Source of the DNA: CAVVEQ01 sp963802095
GTDB taxonomy: Bacteria; Chloroflexota; Anaerolineae; Anaerolineales; Anaerolineaceae
Length of the DNA stretch: 64,000 bases
NCBI GenBank assembly: GCA_963802095.1
Contig: CAWDHI010000005.1
Span: 124,001 to 188,000, forward strand
Reading direction: 5' to 3'
Shown: in pieces, positions 35,600-44,639 of the stretch
Position numbering within the stretch: position 1 is the first letter of the stretch
Layout of the letters: each line of letters begins with the position of its first letter
Notes under the pieces: model-generated
Database searches by the model: none
Told to the model about the DNA's origin: nothing
The model's input: the letters and a program-made list of their open reading frames with translations, nothing else
Position numbers and translations under genes: made by a program

Positions 35600-36424
35600 T
35601 TACTGAGGTCTTGGCAGCAGCCAGACGCGCAGATTATCGAAGAACACCATGAAAGGCGTTCCGGTATTATCGCTGGCTGCCTGGATAAAGAAACCGATCC
35701 AGCCGGTATCAGTAAAGGAGTAATCAGATGCATTGGCAACATTCACGCCATTAACGAAGAGCTGATAGGTTCCGTTGTTGGCTGCAATTCCGATCACATT
35801 TGTCTGTCCACCACCCACCCTGACGACTTGATTGGCGGTGAGGGGCACAATGGCGGTGGCTGTGGATCCATCCACCTTGGTCATGAAAAAGCGCCCGTCG
35901 CAGGCGATGCCATAGACGTACCCCTGGGTCTCACTCTGACCGCGGATATAAAGCCCATAGCGATCATTGGGGCGGCAAGTCTGCGGGTTGGTCACCTGGG
36001 TATCTGCGTAGAAATTCTGCACGCTCGCCCAGGAATGCTGCCAACAGACCAATCCGGGCTGCCCCTTGCCTTCCATCATGAACTGCCCGTTGGTGACCCC
36101 CGATTTATAGCAATTATTGTCAAAAGAGCTCCAGTTCCGGTTGGTGCTGAAGTCATCCGTTCCATCCGGTGCACCGAAGATCAACGCCGGGTCGTTGGGC
36201 AGCACCGTGGGAGTTGGGGGGATCGGCGTAGGTGGTACCGCGGTGGGGATCTGCGGGGTGGGTGTGGAGGGCGGGGTCGATGTTGGGATCGCCCGGACGG
36301 TGGCATCCACGATGGCGCTCACCAGGGTGGGATCCGGCGTGGGTGGGGGTTGCGGTGCGCAGGCGCTGAGCGCGATCATGAGGACCAGCGTAGAGCAAAC
36401 GATTATTATTGCACTTCTCTTCAT
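35600..36424 (-). CDS. Pro-rich linker lipoprotein with LamG-like domain
   Basis: 274 residues. Signal with lipobox LSAC, then about 55 residues dominated by Pro and Thr (PPSTPTPQIPTAVPPTPIPP), which should extend the C-terminal domain away from the membrane. The globular part (DDFSTNRNWSSFDNNCYKSG, YGLYIRGQSETQGYVYGIACDG, NGTYQLFVNGVNVANASD) has the concanavalin-like fold pattern, with the strand order of family-16-type binding modules. It starts from ATG with AAAAGGAG upstream, and the META lipoprotein follows 22 bases after its stop. Confidence 0.8.
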   Translation of the reverse strand: MKRSAIIIVCSTLVLMIALSACAPQPPPTPDPTLVSAIVDATVRAIPTSTPPSTPTPQIPTAVPPTPIPPTPTVLPNDPALIFGAPDGTDDFSTNRNWSSFDNNCYKSGVTNGQFMMEGKGQPGLVCWQHSWASVQNFYADTQVTNPQTCRPNDRYGLYIRGQSETQGYVYGIACDGRFFMTKVDGSTATAIVPLTANQVVRVGGGQTNVIGIAANNGTYQLFVNGVNVANASDYSFTDTGWIGFFIQAASDNTGTPFMVFFDNLRVWLLPRPQ

Positions 36425-36532
36425 ATGTATTCTCCTTTTATTACGGTTTACGCTCCAGTTAAGTGAACGTCTGAAAGCGGTGATTGGTTCCCGGTTGGGG
36501 AATTTATAATTTTATTGGTTATTCTTCCTATC

Positions 36533-37366
36533 CTACTTTCCTGTTTCCAATTCCTTTTCGGGCTGGGGTGAACCTTCGGTCATTTCTCGGATTGCCCTCA
36601 AATCCAGAAACGCCCGACGGATCAGTACGATCTGGCTGTAGATTACCCATGCAAGGAAGAGGGTTAGGACGAATGCGAATGAGGTAAAAAGGGTGGGGAT
36701 GGTCGTTTTTAACTGCCCGGCCGCGGTCCCCACAGACTCGATCTGGGCTCTCACCTGGGTCAGGCTGCTATTTATCTCAGCCAACTGTGCATCAAAATTC
36801 GCCACAGCCGCAGTCAGTTTTTCCACACCGCCGGCAGCTTGTGCGCGGATCTCCGCGGCGGAGCTGGCGATATTATCGACAGTTGCCTGTAAACCAGCGA
36901 TCTTATCGCTGATGCCTTGCAGTTTTGTGGTATCCAGTCCTACCATGTTCAGGAATGGAATTTTACCGACGATTTCAATCCAGTAAGCGAAGGTGCTGAG
37001 TGTATCCTTCAGACCTGCAAAAGTATCCTGGATGGATTGAACGGCGCCTTTTAATTGTTCATCTTTAAGAAGTGGGAGCAGTGTGAGGATGATGCCCTGA
37101 TCCTTAACACCCTGGCTGATCTGTGTGGCACCGCTCTGGAAATCCTGGGCGATCTGGTGCGCCTGGTCCATCCGCATTGTGACCTTATCCAGAGCACTGT
37201 TGATGGTGATCGCGGTCTTTTCAACCGTTGTCAGCAACTCCACTACGGTTGTCGTAGCTTTACTGACAAACGACCAGGTTCCAATTATCGTAACCACAGA
37301 TAGAACAAGGACAAAAGCACAAACAGCAATGAGAAGATACTTTGGAAATCGGCTTTTCGATTTCAT
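36533..37366 (-). CDS. Membrane protein with central coiled coil
   Basis: 277 residues from the ATG at 37366 (AAGAAAGG at good distance; an upstream TTG at 37399 is less likely). One transmembrane helix at about 10-33, a long helical coiled-coil region with many Gln/Asp/Ser (QAHQIAQDFQSGATQISQG, NFDAQLAEINSSLTQVRAQI), then a second transmembrane helix at about 225-250 and a charged tail. The shape resembles methyl-accepting or tape-like membrane scaffolds, but no signalling motif is present. No family recognised. Confidence 0.75.
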   Translation of the reverse strand: MKSKSRFPKYLLIAVCAFVLVLSVVTIIGTWSFVSKATTTVVELLTTVEKTAITINSALDKVTMRMDQAHQIAQDFQSGATQISQGVKDQGIILTLLPLLKDEQLKGAVQSIQDTFAGLKDTLSTFAYWIEIVGKIPFLNMVGLDTTKLQGISDKIAGLQATVDNIASSAAEIRAQAAGGVEKLTAAVANFDAQLAEINSSLTQVRAQIESVGTAAGQLKTTIPTLFTSFAFVLTLFLAWVIYSQIVLIRRAFLDLRAIREMTEGSPQPEKELETGK

Positions 37367-37494
37367 TATGACATAACCTTTCTTGTTTATGGATTCCAAA
37401 TTCTGTGGTGGTTCACCAGATCATTTGGTTGAAAAGAAGAATCACTTTTGATTAATTTAAGAAGAAATATCCAATAAGCGAACGATAATCTGGT

Positions 37495-37983
37495 TCAACC
37501 CTTATCTTTTAGCGCTTTCTTGACCTCTTCGAGGGCTGCCTCATCAAGCGTGGATTGAAATACCTTTCCGCGGTATTGTTCCAGGATAGCGCGAACCGCG
37601 CCGGGATTTGCTTTGGATGCCATGATGAACAGTGCGGAGGTGCCTGGGGTTAACTCAGCAGTAACCTCCTTGACAAAATCCTTATCCACTCCCAGATGCG
37701 CCGCTTTTCCGATCAGTGCACCGGCAGCAGCCCCCAGGAGCATCCCGCCGATGGGGAAGAACACGCTGGCGATGATCAACCCAAGGAGCCCACCGCCCAC
37801 AGCGCCGGCTTTCATGCCGGTATCGGCCATGTTCTTGACCTTGACCTTGCCATCAGCATCCTTCACAATTACTGCTGCGTCATTTACCTGAAGCTGTGAG
37901 TCTTTTTCAAGTTGTTTGATATTCGCGAGGAGCTTCCCCGCATCATCCATATTGTCGAATGTTATAACGAGCAAATTAGCCAT
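37495..37983 (-). CDS. DUF1269 family membrane protein
   Basis: 162 residues. The N-terminal MANLLVITFDNMDDAGKLL and VNDAAVIVKDADGKV, then a Gly/Ala-rich hydrophobic hairpin (GGGLLGLIIASVFFPIGGML), and the tail TPGTSALFIMASK are typical of DUF1269, a small membrane-associated family often induced by stress. GGAGAGG precedes the ATG. It is the most upstream gene of the minus-strand envelope block. Confidence 0.88.
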   Translation of the reverse strand: MANLLVITFDNMDDAGKLLANIKQLEKDSQLQVNDAAVIVKDADGKVKVKNMADTGMKAGAVGGGLLGLIIASVFFPIGGMLLGAAAGALIGKAAHLGVDKDFVKEVTAELTPGTSALFIMASKANPGAVRAILEQYRGKVFQSTLDEAALEEVKKALKDKG

Positions 37984-38191
37984 TTTCCTCTCCTTTTTCT
38001 AAAAAAATTGATTGGTCGGAAAAAAACCGAGTGGAAAAGATACTTGAAATCAACCTTGAGTTATTTTACCTAAATACTAGTTAAATATAGCTGATTTTTT
38101 CAAGATTTGCATCATCAAATTGATGAAAAACCAAATGAGAATGGCAGTAAAATTGTTGTGCCAAATAAGACTCTTGATGAAGGATTCTTCT

Positions 38192-39238
38192 ATGTTTTCC
38201 AGGATCGTTGATCTGCGTTCGGATACAGTAACCCACCCCACCCCTGAAATGCTCCGCGCGATGGCAGATGCTGAAGTTGGTGATGATGTGATGCACGAGG
38301 ATCCAACCGTAAACCGCCTGCAGGAGCTGGCAGCGGAGAAGATGGGCAAGGAGGCCGGGCTTTTTATCGCCTCCGGGACGATGGGCAACCTGCTGGCGGT
38401 GCTGGCACATGCCACCCGCGGGGATGAAGCCATTCTAGGGAATCTCTCCCACACCTTCCTATTTGAAGGTGGCGGCATGGCCGCGCTGGCGGGGGTTTCT
38501 CCCTATCCGCTGCCCAACCAGCCGGATGGCACCCTCCGATTGGAGGATATCCGCTCGGCGATTCGTTCCAAGGGGAACCCGCATTACCCCGTCTCGCGTT
38601 TGCTGATCCTCGAAAATACGCATAACAGGTGCGGCGGATCCCCTCTTTCCGTGGACTACACCCGACAGGTGGGAGTGCTGGCAAGAGAGAATCGCTTGTC
38701 CTTTCATATAGATGGCGCTCGTATCTTCAACGCCGCGGCAGCCCTGCGGGTGAGTGTAGCAAAGCTCTCAGAACCGGCGGATTCGATCACCTTCTGCCTT
38801 TCCAAGGGACTGTGCGCTCCTGTCGGTTCAGTTCTGTGCGGATCGTCGGATTTTATCGCCCGCGCCAGGCGTTTCCGTAAGATGTTGGGCGGCGGCTGGC
38901 GGCAAGCTGGCGTGCTGGCCGCGGCTGGGATCGTGGCGTTGGAGGAAATGACCGGGCGGCTGGGGGAGGACCACAACCGCGCCAAAGTTCTGGCGAAAGG
39001 ACTGGCGGAGATTCCCGCCCTGGAGTTGCTCTACCCCGATCCTCCCTCCAATATGGTGTTTGCGCGCATCACGGAGAGCTCCCGTTTGTCTGCGCCGGCC
39101 CTGGCTGAAGCCCTGGAGAAGGTGGGTGTGAAGATCAACGTGGTTGATGAGCACCGCTTCCGTCTGGTGACGCATTACTGGGTGGATGATGCCGGAATCA
39201 CCCAGGCACTGGATGGATTCCGCCAGGTACTTAAATAA
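38192..39238 (+). CDS. ltaE: Low-specificity threonine aldolase (GntG family)
   Basis: 348 residues from ATG 38192, which has AAGGA seven bases upstream; longer in-frame starts are not supported. DLRSDTVTHPTPEM is the classic N terminus, GDDVMHEDPTV and HIDGARIFNAA (PLP-binding Asp) follow, and the PLP Lys is in CLSKGLCAPVGS. It cleaves threonine or allo-threonine to glycine and acetaldehyde in the cytoplasm. The next gene, an aminotransferase, lies 71 bases downstream and may share amino-acid metabolism with it. Confidence 0.93.
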   Translation: MFSRIVDLRSDTVTHPTPEMLRAMADAEVGDDVMHEDPTVNRLQELAAEKMGKEAGLFIASGTMGNLLAVLAHATRGDEAILGNLSHTFLFEGGGMAALAGVSPYPLPNQPDGTLRLEDIRSAIRSKGNPHYPVSRLLILENTHNRCGGSPLSVDYTRQVGVLARENRLSFHIDGARIFNAAAALRVSVAKLSEPADSITFCLSKGLCAPVGSVLCGSSDFIARARRFRKMLGGGWRQAGVLAAAGIVALEEMTGRLGEDHNRAKVLAKGLAEIPALELLYPDPPSNMVFARITESSRLSAPALAEALEKVGVKINVVDEHRFRLVTHYWVDDAGITQALDGFRQVLK

Positions 39239-39309
39239 TCAAACCTGAACAATGAAATGTATAATGAATATCCCCTGCCGGGGAAGATAAAATTACCCAT
39301 GAGGTGAAA

Positions 39310-40233
39310 ATGGATCTGCCGAATTATGCTTATTTCCAGGGTAAGTTCGTGCCCTATTCCGAAGCAAAGGTGGGCGTGCTCACCCACGGGCTGAATTACG
39401 GCACTGCCGCCTTTGGCGGCATCCGCGCTTACTGGAACGAGCAGGATGAACAGCTCTACCTCTTCCGCCCGTTGGAGCATTTCCGTCGCTTCCTGAATTC
39501 CTGCAAGATCATGCTGATGGACTTTGGCCAAACACCGGAGAGCCTTCTCAAGATCACCCTGGAATTACTGCAAATGGAGCAATACCACCGGGATATTTAC
39601 GTCCGCCCGCTGGGCTACAAGGCGGATGAATCCATCGGGGTTAAATTGCATGGGGTGAAGGATGACCTAAGCATAGTGGCGATCCCTTCGATTAAGTATT
39701 TCGACGATAAGGAGGGCATCCACGTCACCATTTCATCATGGCGGCGGGTGGATGATAATGTCATCCCCGCGCGGGGTAAGATCGCCGGAGCCTATGCCAA
39801 CAGCGCTCTGATCAAATCGGATGCTGCCCTGGCCGGCTATGATGAAGCTCTCACCCTCAACCAGGATGGGCATCTCTCGGAAGGCAGCGCGATGAATTTC
39901 TTCATGGTCCGGAATGGCATTCTCACCACTCCTCCAGTGACAGATAACATCCTGGAGGGTATCACCCGCCGAACGGTGATGGAACTTGCTGCGAACGTGG
40001 GTATCCCGATCCAGGAGCGCCCCATAGACCGCACCGAGGTCTTCGTCTGCGAAGAGCTCTTCCTCTCCGGCACAGCGGTGGAAATCACGCCGGTGCTTCA
40101 GGTGGATCACCGCCTGGTTGGAGATGGGAAAGTTGGTACGATCACGAAGGCTCTTCGGGATGCCTTCGGGAAGGCGGTGCGGGCTTCCCTGCCGGAATTC
40201 CGTGCCTGGAACGTCCCGGTCTACCCCAAATAA
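39310..40233 (+). CDS. ilvE: Branched-chain-amino-acid aminotransferase
   Basis: 307 residues, fold-type IV PLP enzyme. GLNYGTAAFGGIRAY, RPLGYKADES, GKIAGAYANSALIKSDA (PLP Lys region), EALTLNQDGHLSEGSAMNFF and LFLSGTAVEITPV are class IV signatures of IlvE. It makes or degrades leucine, isoleucine and valine. I chose the ATG at 39310 over a GTG six bases earlier because GAGGTG is at normal distance from it. A strong terminator follows, so this and perhaps the aldolase form a short unit. Confidence 0.93.
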   Translation: MDLPNYAYFQGKFVPYSEAKVGVLTHGLNYGTAAFGGIRAYWNEQDEQLYLFRPLEHFRRFLNSCKIMLMDFGQTPESLLKITLELLQMEQYHRDIYVRPLGYKADESIGVKLHGVKDDLSIVAIPSIKYFDDKEGIHVTISSWRRVDDNVIPARGKIAGAYANSALIKSDAALAGYDEALTLNQDGHLSEGSAMNFFMVRNGILTTPPVTDNILEGITRRTVMELAANVGIPIQERPIDRTEVFVCEELFLSGTAVEITPVLQVDHRLVGDGKVGTITKALRDAFGKAVRASLPEFRAWNVPVYPK

Positions 40234-40237
40234 ACTC

Positions 40238-40265
40238 AAAAACCCCCGAATATTCGGGGGTTTTT
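40238..40265 (+). terminator. Intrinsic terminator of ilvE
   Basis: AACCCCCGAA/TTCGGGGGTT with a two-base loop, preceded by A-run and followed by TTTTT; nearly symmetric, so it could also work on the minus strand for the LmbE gene. Confidence 0.93.
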
Positions 40266-40280
40266 GCGCCCCTCCCTGCC

Positions 40281-40309
40281 CTCCCCAAATCAGTTCCTGA
40301 TTTGGGGAG
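40281..40309. repeat. Perfect 13-bp inverted repeat
   Basis: CTCCCCAAATCAG-TTC-CTGATTTGGGGAG forms a perfect hairpin just after the ilvE terminator and before the convergent LmbE gene. No U-run follows on either strand, so it is not a typical terminator; function unknown. Confidence 0.7.
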
Positions 40310-40335
40310 GGTGGTTCAAAGCAGGGTGGAATAAA

Positions 40336-41079
40336 TCAAAACCCCCACAATGTAGCGCCAAACCTTGCCTGATGGTACCGGGTAATGGAAGCGCGCATAT
40401 CCTCTTCGTCAGCAAAGAGCAGCTCGATCTGCGAGGTGTGGCAGGCGAAGGCATCCTTCCAGATCTTTGCTCCCTGTTCTGATACAGGCTGGGAAAAATC
40501 CCTTGCTCCCGTGGGGACGAAATCCTCCAATTTATGCTTTCCTTGCACCAGGTAGGGGTAATCGGCGTAGTACCAAAGAGGGATACCCAGCCTTTCTGCT
40601 CCCCTCCGGGTGAGGAGGTGATCGCGGTGGCTGCCTATGCCGAGCGGCGAAACAATCTGGCATCCCACGGTGATATTCTTGCGGATGAAATCGGCGATCA
40701 GCGGGATAATGTAGGATTCCTCCGGTTCAGGATCACACATAAGTGTTTCATCACTCGTAACCGCGGGCGTATCTGTCCCAGGCAGGTAACGGTAGATCGC
40801 ATCCGGCAGGGTGAACCGCCGCCAGGCGGCACCCAGCATCCCGCAGCAGGCGGCATCTTCCACGGCGCGCTTACGTGGAACATCATCGCCGATGCCCCAA
40901 AACTGGTGCATCAACTTTGCTTGCCCAGGCAAGGGTCGGCCTTCAGGCGGGTCACCAGCGCAGATGGTCCAGATCTCCACTTGCGCTCCGCGTGAGGTCA
41001 GCTCCCAGACCATCCCACCCGCGGAAAGTACAACGTCGTCAAAATGAGCCGATAGAAACACCCAGGATTTATCATTCAT
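40336..41079 (-). CDS. LmbE/PIG-L family deacetylase
   Basis: 247 residues. The zinc motif AHFDDVVLSAGG (usual AHPDD, with Phe for Pro) lies at residues 11-22 and the third ligand is in GSHRDHLLT. Family members remove acetyl groups from N-acetylglucosaminyl conjugates such as mycothiol or bacillithiol precursors or lipid-linked sugars. No thiol-synthesis neighbours are seen, so the substrate is open. Single gene with about 190 bases of non-coding DNA upstream, in which I see no feature beyond a short AT-rich stretch. Confidence 0.88.
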   Translation of the reverse strand: MNDKSWVFLSAHFDDVVLSAGGMVWELTSRGAQVEIWTICAGDPPEGRPLPGQAKLMHQFWGIGDDVPRKRAVEDAACCGMLGAAWRRFTLPDAIYRYLPGTDTPAVTSDETLMCDPEPEESYIIPLIADFIRKNITVGCQIVSPLGIGSHRDHLLTRRGAERLGIPLWYYADYPYLVQGKHKLEDFVPTGARDFSQPVSEQGAKIWKDAFACHTSQIELLFADEEDMRASITRYHQARFGATLWGF

Positions 41080-41267
41080 TCAGGTTTCCCTTGGAAATCA
41101 AGTTATTCGCGAACCTCGGTGGGCGATATTGGCAAGGATGAGGAACCCCCGGGGATGATTTAGGTGGCTGCAAATAGGAATACGGCCAGGTGTTTCCGCG
41201 ATGATGATAAGCATTGGTTGAGGAGGCAACCAAATTATCATTAATAATGAGCATTCCTATCGTTTGA

Positions 41268-41597
41268 TTAGAGAAGCAGCTTCTGCAGGCGGAAGAGGTC
41301 ATCCATTGAGCCCTTGATGGTGATCTTGCGCTGCATATAGGCATTCTGAGGGTTGATCTTCTTCTCGATAATGCCGGCCATAACGTCGGTGGTGGTCTTG
41401 ATGGTCATATCCGGCTTTTCGAGCGCTTCGGCGGTGAGGGTGGCTTTGAAGCCGTCTTCAATGCTGACCAGCCATTTCTCGCCGGTGTCGGTGAAATCGA
41501 ACTGCAGGGTCTTTGTGTAGCCCTTGAGGGCGGTTTGGACATCGGGGTTATCGAACTTTTCGACGAACTTCTGCAGATAGGGTTGGATATCGGCCAT
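41268..41597 (-). CDS. SCP2 sterol-binding-like domain protein
   Basis: 109 residues, one SCP2 domain: LQFDFTDTGEKWLVSIEDG, PDMTIKTTTDVMAGIIEKK and INPQNAYMQRKITIKGSMDD are its conserved strands and helices. The fold has a hydrophobic tunnel that binds lipids or fatty acyl groups. GGAGGAGAA precedes the ATG. It diverges from the EEP phosphatase gene. No partner enzyme is fused or adjacent. Confidence 0.9.
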   Translation of the reverse strand: MADIQPYLQKFVEKFDNPDVQTALKGYTKTLQFDFTDTGEKWLVSIEDGFKATLTAEALEKPDMTIKTTTDVMAGIIEKKINPQNAYMQRKITIKGSMDDLFRLQKLLL

Positions 41598-41745
41598 GGA
41601 AATTCTCCTCCGGGATTGGGTTTGAGGTGCATTTTATACCCGATTGGAATTCTTGGCATAATGGAGGTTAAGCTAAATTTATGCCCTTTAGACAATTTGA
41701 ATCAAATGAATAGATGTATACTGCAATTCAAAGAAGATCAAGGCA

Positions 41746-42537
41746 ATGCAAATCGTATCCTTCAACACCTTCGGGCTTCCCAATTACATGAGCTGGCGGC
41801 GCATCGCGGATATCGCCGCCGAGGTCACCAACCTGGATGCAGACGTGCTCTGTTTCCAGGAAATCCAGCAGAAAGCCTACGTCGGGCAGTTAAAAAACCA
41901 TCTTCCACACCATCCCCACCTGGCATATGGGATGGAAGGGCACATCCCGATGGGCAACCTGGTGACTGCCTCCAAAGAGCAGCCTGTGCGTACCGAATTC
42001 AAGCTCTTCCCCAACCGTGGGAAAAAGGTCAGCATTGGTTTCGCGGACTGGTTTTCCTACAAAGGGTACCTGCTCACCGAATTTGATTTCCATGGGCAAA
42101 AGGTTGTGGTGATGAACACTCACACCAACGCCAGTTATATGGCAAAATGGGACCCCGAAAGCCCCATCTCCCGCATCCAGCGCGACCAGGTGGCATTCCT
42201 GGCGGAAGTGGGAAGATCACAGGCAGAGGATGCATTCGTGGTCATCTGCGGTGATTTCAACTTCCCGCGCGGGACGCGCATGTACGAGGAGATGATCGAA
42301 AAGAGCGGTTTTTTTGACCCGCTCGCGGAGGATCTGCGCCCGACCTACCAACCAGTTTCCTTCCTCAAGAAGACCTGGTCCATCCCCCTGGATTTTTTCT
42401 TCTGCCGCCAGCCTGTGAAAAACCCATTGAAAGTTGAAGCGGATATCCGCCAGCTTGTCAATCCTGTAAACCGGATCCCTTACGGGCACTTTTTATCCGA
42501 CCATTTCGCGATTATACTTAACCTCGAAAAGGAGTAA
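41746..42537 (+). CDS. Endonuclease/exonuclease/phosphatase family protein
   Basis: 263 residues with the EEP catalytic residues: FNTFGLP (Asn), CFQEIQ (Glu), VMNTHTNA (His), VICGDFNFP (Asp/Asn) and HFLSDHFAI (Asp-His). The family includes nucleases, inositol phosphatases and sphingomyelinases; the short, signal-less form and the following phosphodiesterase gene suggest a lipid or sugar phosphate substrate. The next gene starts six bases after the stop with AAGGAG between them, so they are one operon. Confidence 0.88.
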   Translation: MQIVSFNTFGLPNYMSWRRIADIAAEVTNLDADVLCFQEIQQKAYVGQLKNHLPHHPHLAYGMEGHIPMGNLVTASKEQPVRTEFKLFPNRGKKVSIGFADWFSYKGYLLTEFDFHGQKVVVMNTHTNASYMAKWDPESPISRIQRDQVAFLAEVGRSQAEDAFVVICGDFNFPRGTRMYEEMIEKSGFFDPLAEDLRPTYQPVSFLKKTWSIPLDFFFCRQPVKNPLKVEADIRQLVNPVNRIPYGHFLSDHFAIILNLEKE

Positions 42538-42543
42538 TTATCC

Positions 42544-44590
42544 ATGAAATTAACCGCACGCAGAATTATTCAGGGTATTACAGTGATCATTGTCCACATG
42601 ATCCTGTTGTTTATCCTCAGCAACCGGCTTCCTGGATTTAATGTCGAATCATTTCGATCAGACTTTGTTGGTTTTCACATTGATCTATGCCGTTGCTCAG
42701 GCGGCGTTTTACTGGGTTTTTGTCAATTTCCTCTCCTGGCTGCCCACCGTTCTCTATCCCCTGGTGATGTTCGTGGTTAATGGTATCCTGATCGCGGTGG
42801 TCGGCAACCGCATCCAGGGTGTGACGGTGGATGGGTGGCAGACAGGACTATGGATTGTTATCTTCATGACGGTCGTGAATGCCATCCTGGGAGAGCTCCT
42901 GACCCTGGATGAAGACGATCGCTTTGACCGGGCAGTCATAAAACGAATGGTCGGTAAGCGCGGTAATGTGAAAAAAACTGATGAACCCGGGATCCTATAC
43001 CTTGAACTGGATGGCCTGGGCGAGGACGTTTTTGAGAGGGCGATCAAGGAAGGCCACATGCCGCACGTGAAGAAATGGCTGGATACCGGCGAGTACCGAA
43101 TCATCCCCTGGGAGACGGATATGTCTGCCCAGACCGGCGCAATGCAGGCAGGCATTTTGCTTGGCAACAACAAGGAGATCCCTTCATTCCGCTGGTGGGA
43201 TCGCACCCTGAAGAAAACGGTTATGACCGGTGATCCGCGCGAAATGGTTCGCATGGAAGCCGAACTCAGCAATGGTGACGGGCTTTTGGCCAATGGCGGT
43301 GCTTCCCGTGGAAACATGTATTCCGGGGATGCCACCGAAAGTTTTTACACCATGAGCACCTTGATGAAAAAAGACGCCAGCATGGGTCCTGGGTTCTACA
43401 CCTATCTAATCAGTCCTTACGTGATCTTCCACATCATCACACGCATGATTATTGAAATCTTTAAGGAATACTGGCAGGCAGGGGCACAAAAGCGCCGGAA
43501 AGATAAGTACATCGTCAAATCCCGCAATTTTAAATACGGCTTCATTCGCGCGATGATGGGACCCTTCCTGCACGATATGATCACCTACTCGGTGATCGGG
43601 GATATCCTGCGTGGCGTGCCGGCGATCTATGCCCTTTATTCCGCTTACGATGATGTGGGTCATTTTGCAGGAAGCGATTCACCGGATGCGCTGGAAGCCC
43701 TCACAGAAAGCGATCGCTATATCGCCCGCATTCAGAAGGCCATTGAAGATGCTCCCCGACCCTACCATATCGTCCTGCTGGCTGACCACGGTCAGACTAC
43801 CGGGCCTACGTTCAAGGACGCATTCAATACCTCCCTGGAACAGATCGTCAAGGACCTGATAAAAAGTGATGAAGAAGTGTTGGCGATCCTAAATACTGAA
43901 GAAGCCTGGGATAATATCAATGCAGTTGTTTCCCAAACAACCAACGACAACACCCGCACTTCCAAGATGTTGAAGCGGATGTTGAAAAGCAAGGAAAAAG
44001 ACGGGGTTTTCATGATGGGCCCTGACCGCGACCCACAGGAAACGGAAGGGGAAGAGGAGAAACAGAAAAACGCCGGGTTGATGGTCTACGCATCCGGTGG
44101 ACTAGGCGCGATCTACTTCACGGATTCCGAGCGCAGGTTGACCATGGAAGAGATCCAGGAAAGGTACCCGGATCTTATTATTGGACTCATCAATCATCCG
44201 GGAATCGGGTTTGTTCTGGTTAATTCCAAGGAGAACGGGCCTTTGGTAGCAACAAAAGGCGGAATCCGCTATCTTAAGGATGACAAAATTGAAGGGATTG
44301 ATCCGCTCAAGGACTATGGTCCGAATGCTGCTGATCATGTCCGCCGCGAGAACAGCTTCAAAGCCTGCCCGGATATCGTGGTCAATGCCCGCCTGGATAC
44401 AGCCACAGACGAAGTTGTCGGTTTTGAAGATCAGGTCAGCCACCATGGCAGCATGGGAGGTCCGCAGACGAGGCCTTTCATCATGTTCCCGGCAAAATTC
44501 AACTATGACGAGAAACCGGTTGTTGGCGCCGAGCAGGTGCATAAGCTGCTGAAGAAATGGCGCTACGAACTTCAACCGCGGGTGAAGTAA
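42544..44590 (+). pseudogene. Phage-holin-4-like membrane domain fused to alkaline-phosphatase-superfamily enzyme, frameshifted
   Basis: The first 38 codons (MKLTARRIIQGITVIIVHMI, NRLPGFNVESF) fit the start of the holin-4_2 membrane family. Near 42652 the frame moves by one and continues as the ORF to 44590 with three more helices (LLVFTLIYAVAQAAFYWVF). The rest is a phosphodiesterase/phosphoglyceromutase-like domain: LELDGLGEDVFERA, SAQTGAMQAGILLGNN (nucleophile region), YDDVGHFAG, LLADHGQTTG and VSHHGSMGG give the two-metal site. About 680 residues when joined. The active site faces a side of the membrane not determined here; substrates may be lipid-linked phosphates. Confidence 0.8.
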
Positions 44591-44607
44591 CCCCAGTTTA
44601 TGATGGG

Positions 44608-44639
44608 AACACCGCGCTGACCGAGGCGCGGTGTTTTTT
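44608..44639 (+). terminator. Intrinsic terminator of the EEP-phosphodiesterase operon
   Basis: AACACCGCGC/GCGCGGTGTT (10 bp, eight-base loop) followed by TTTTT. Its last base touches the stop of the convergent channel gene. Confidence 0.92.
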
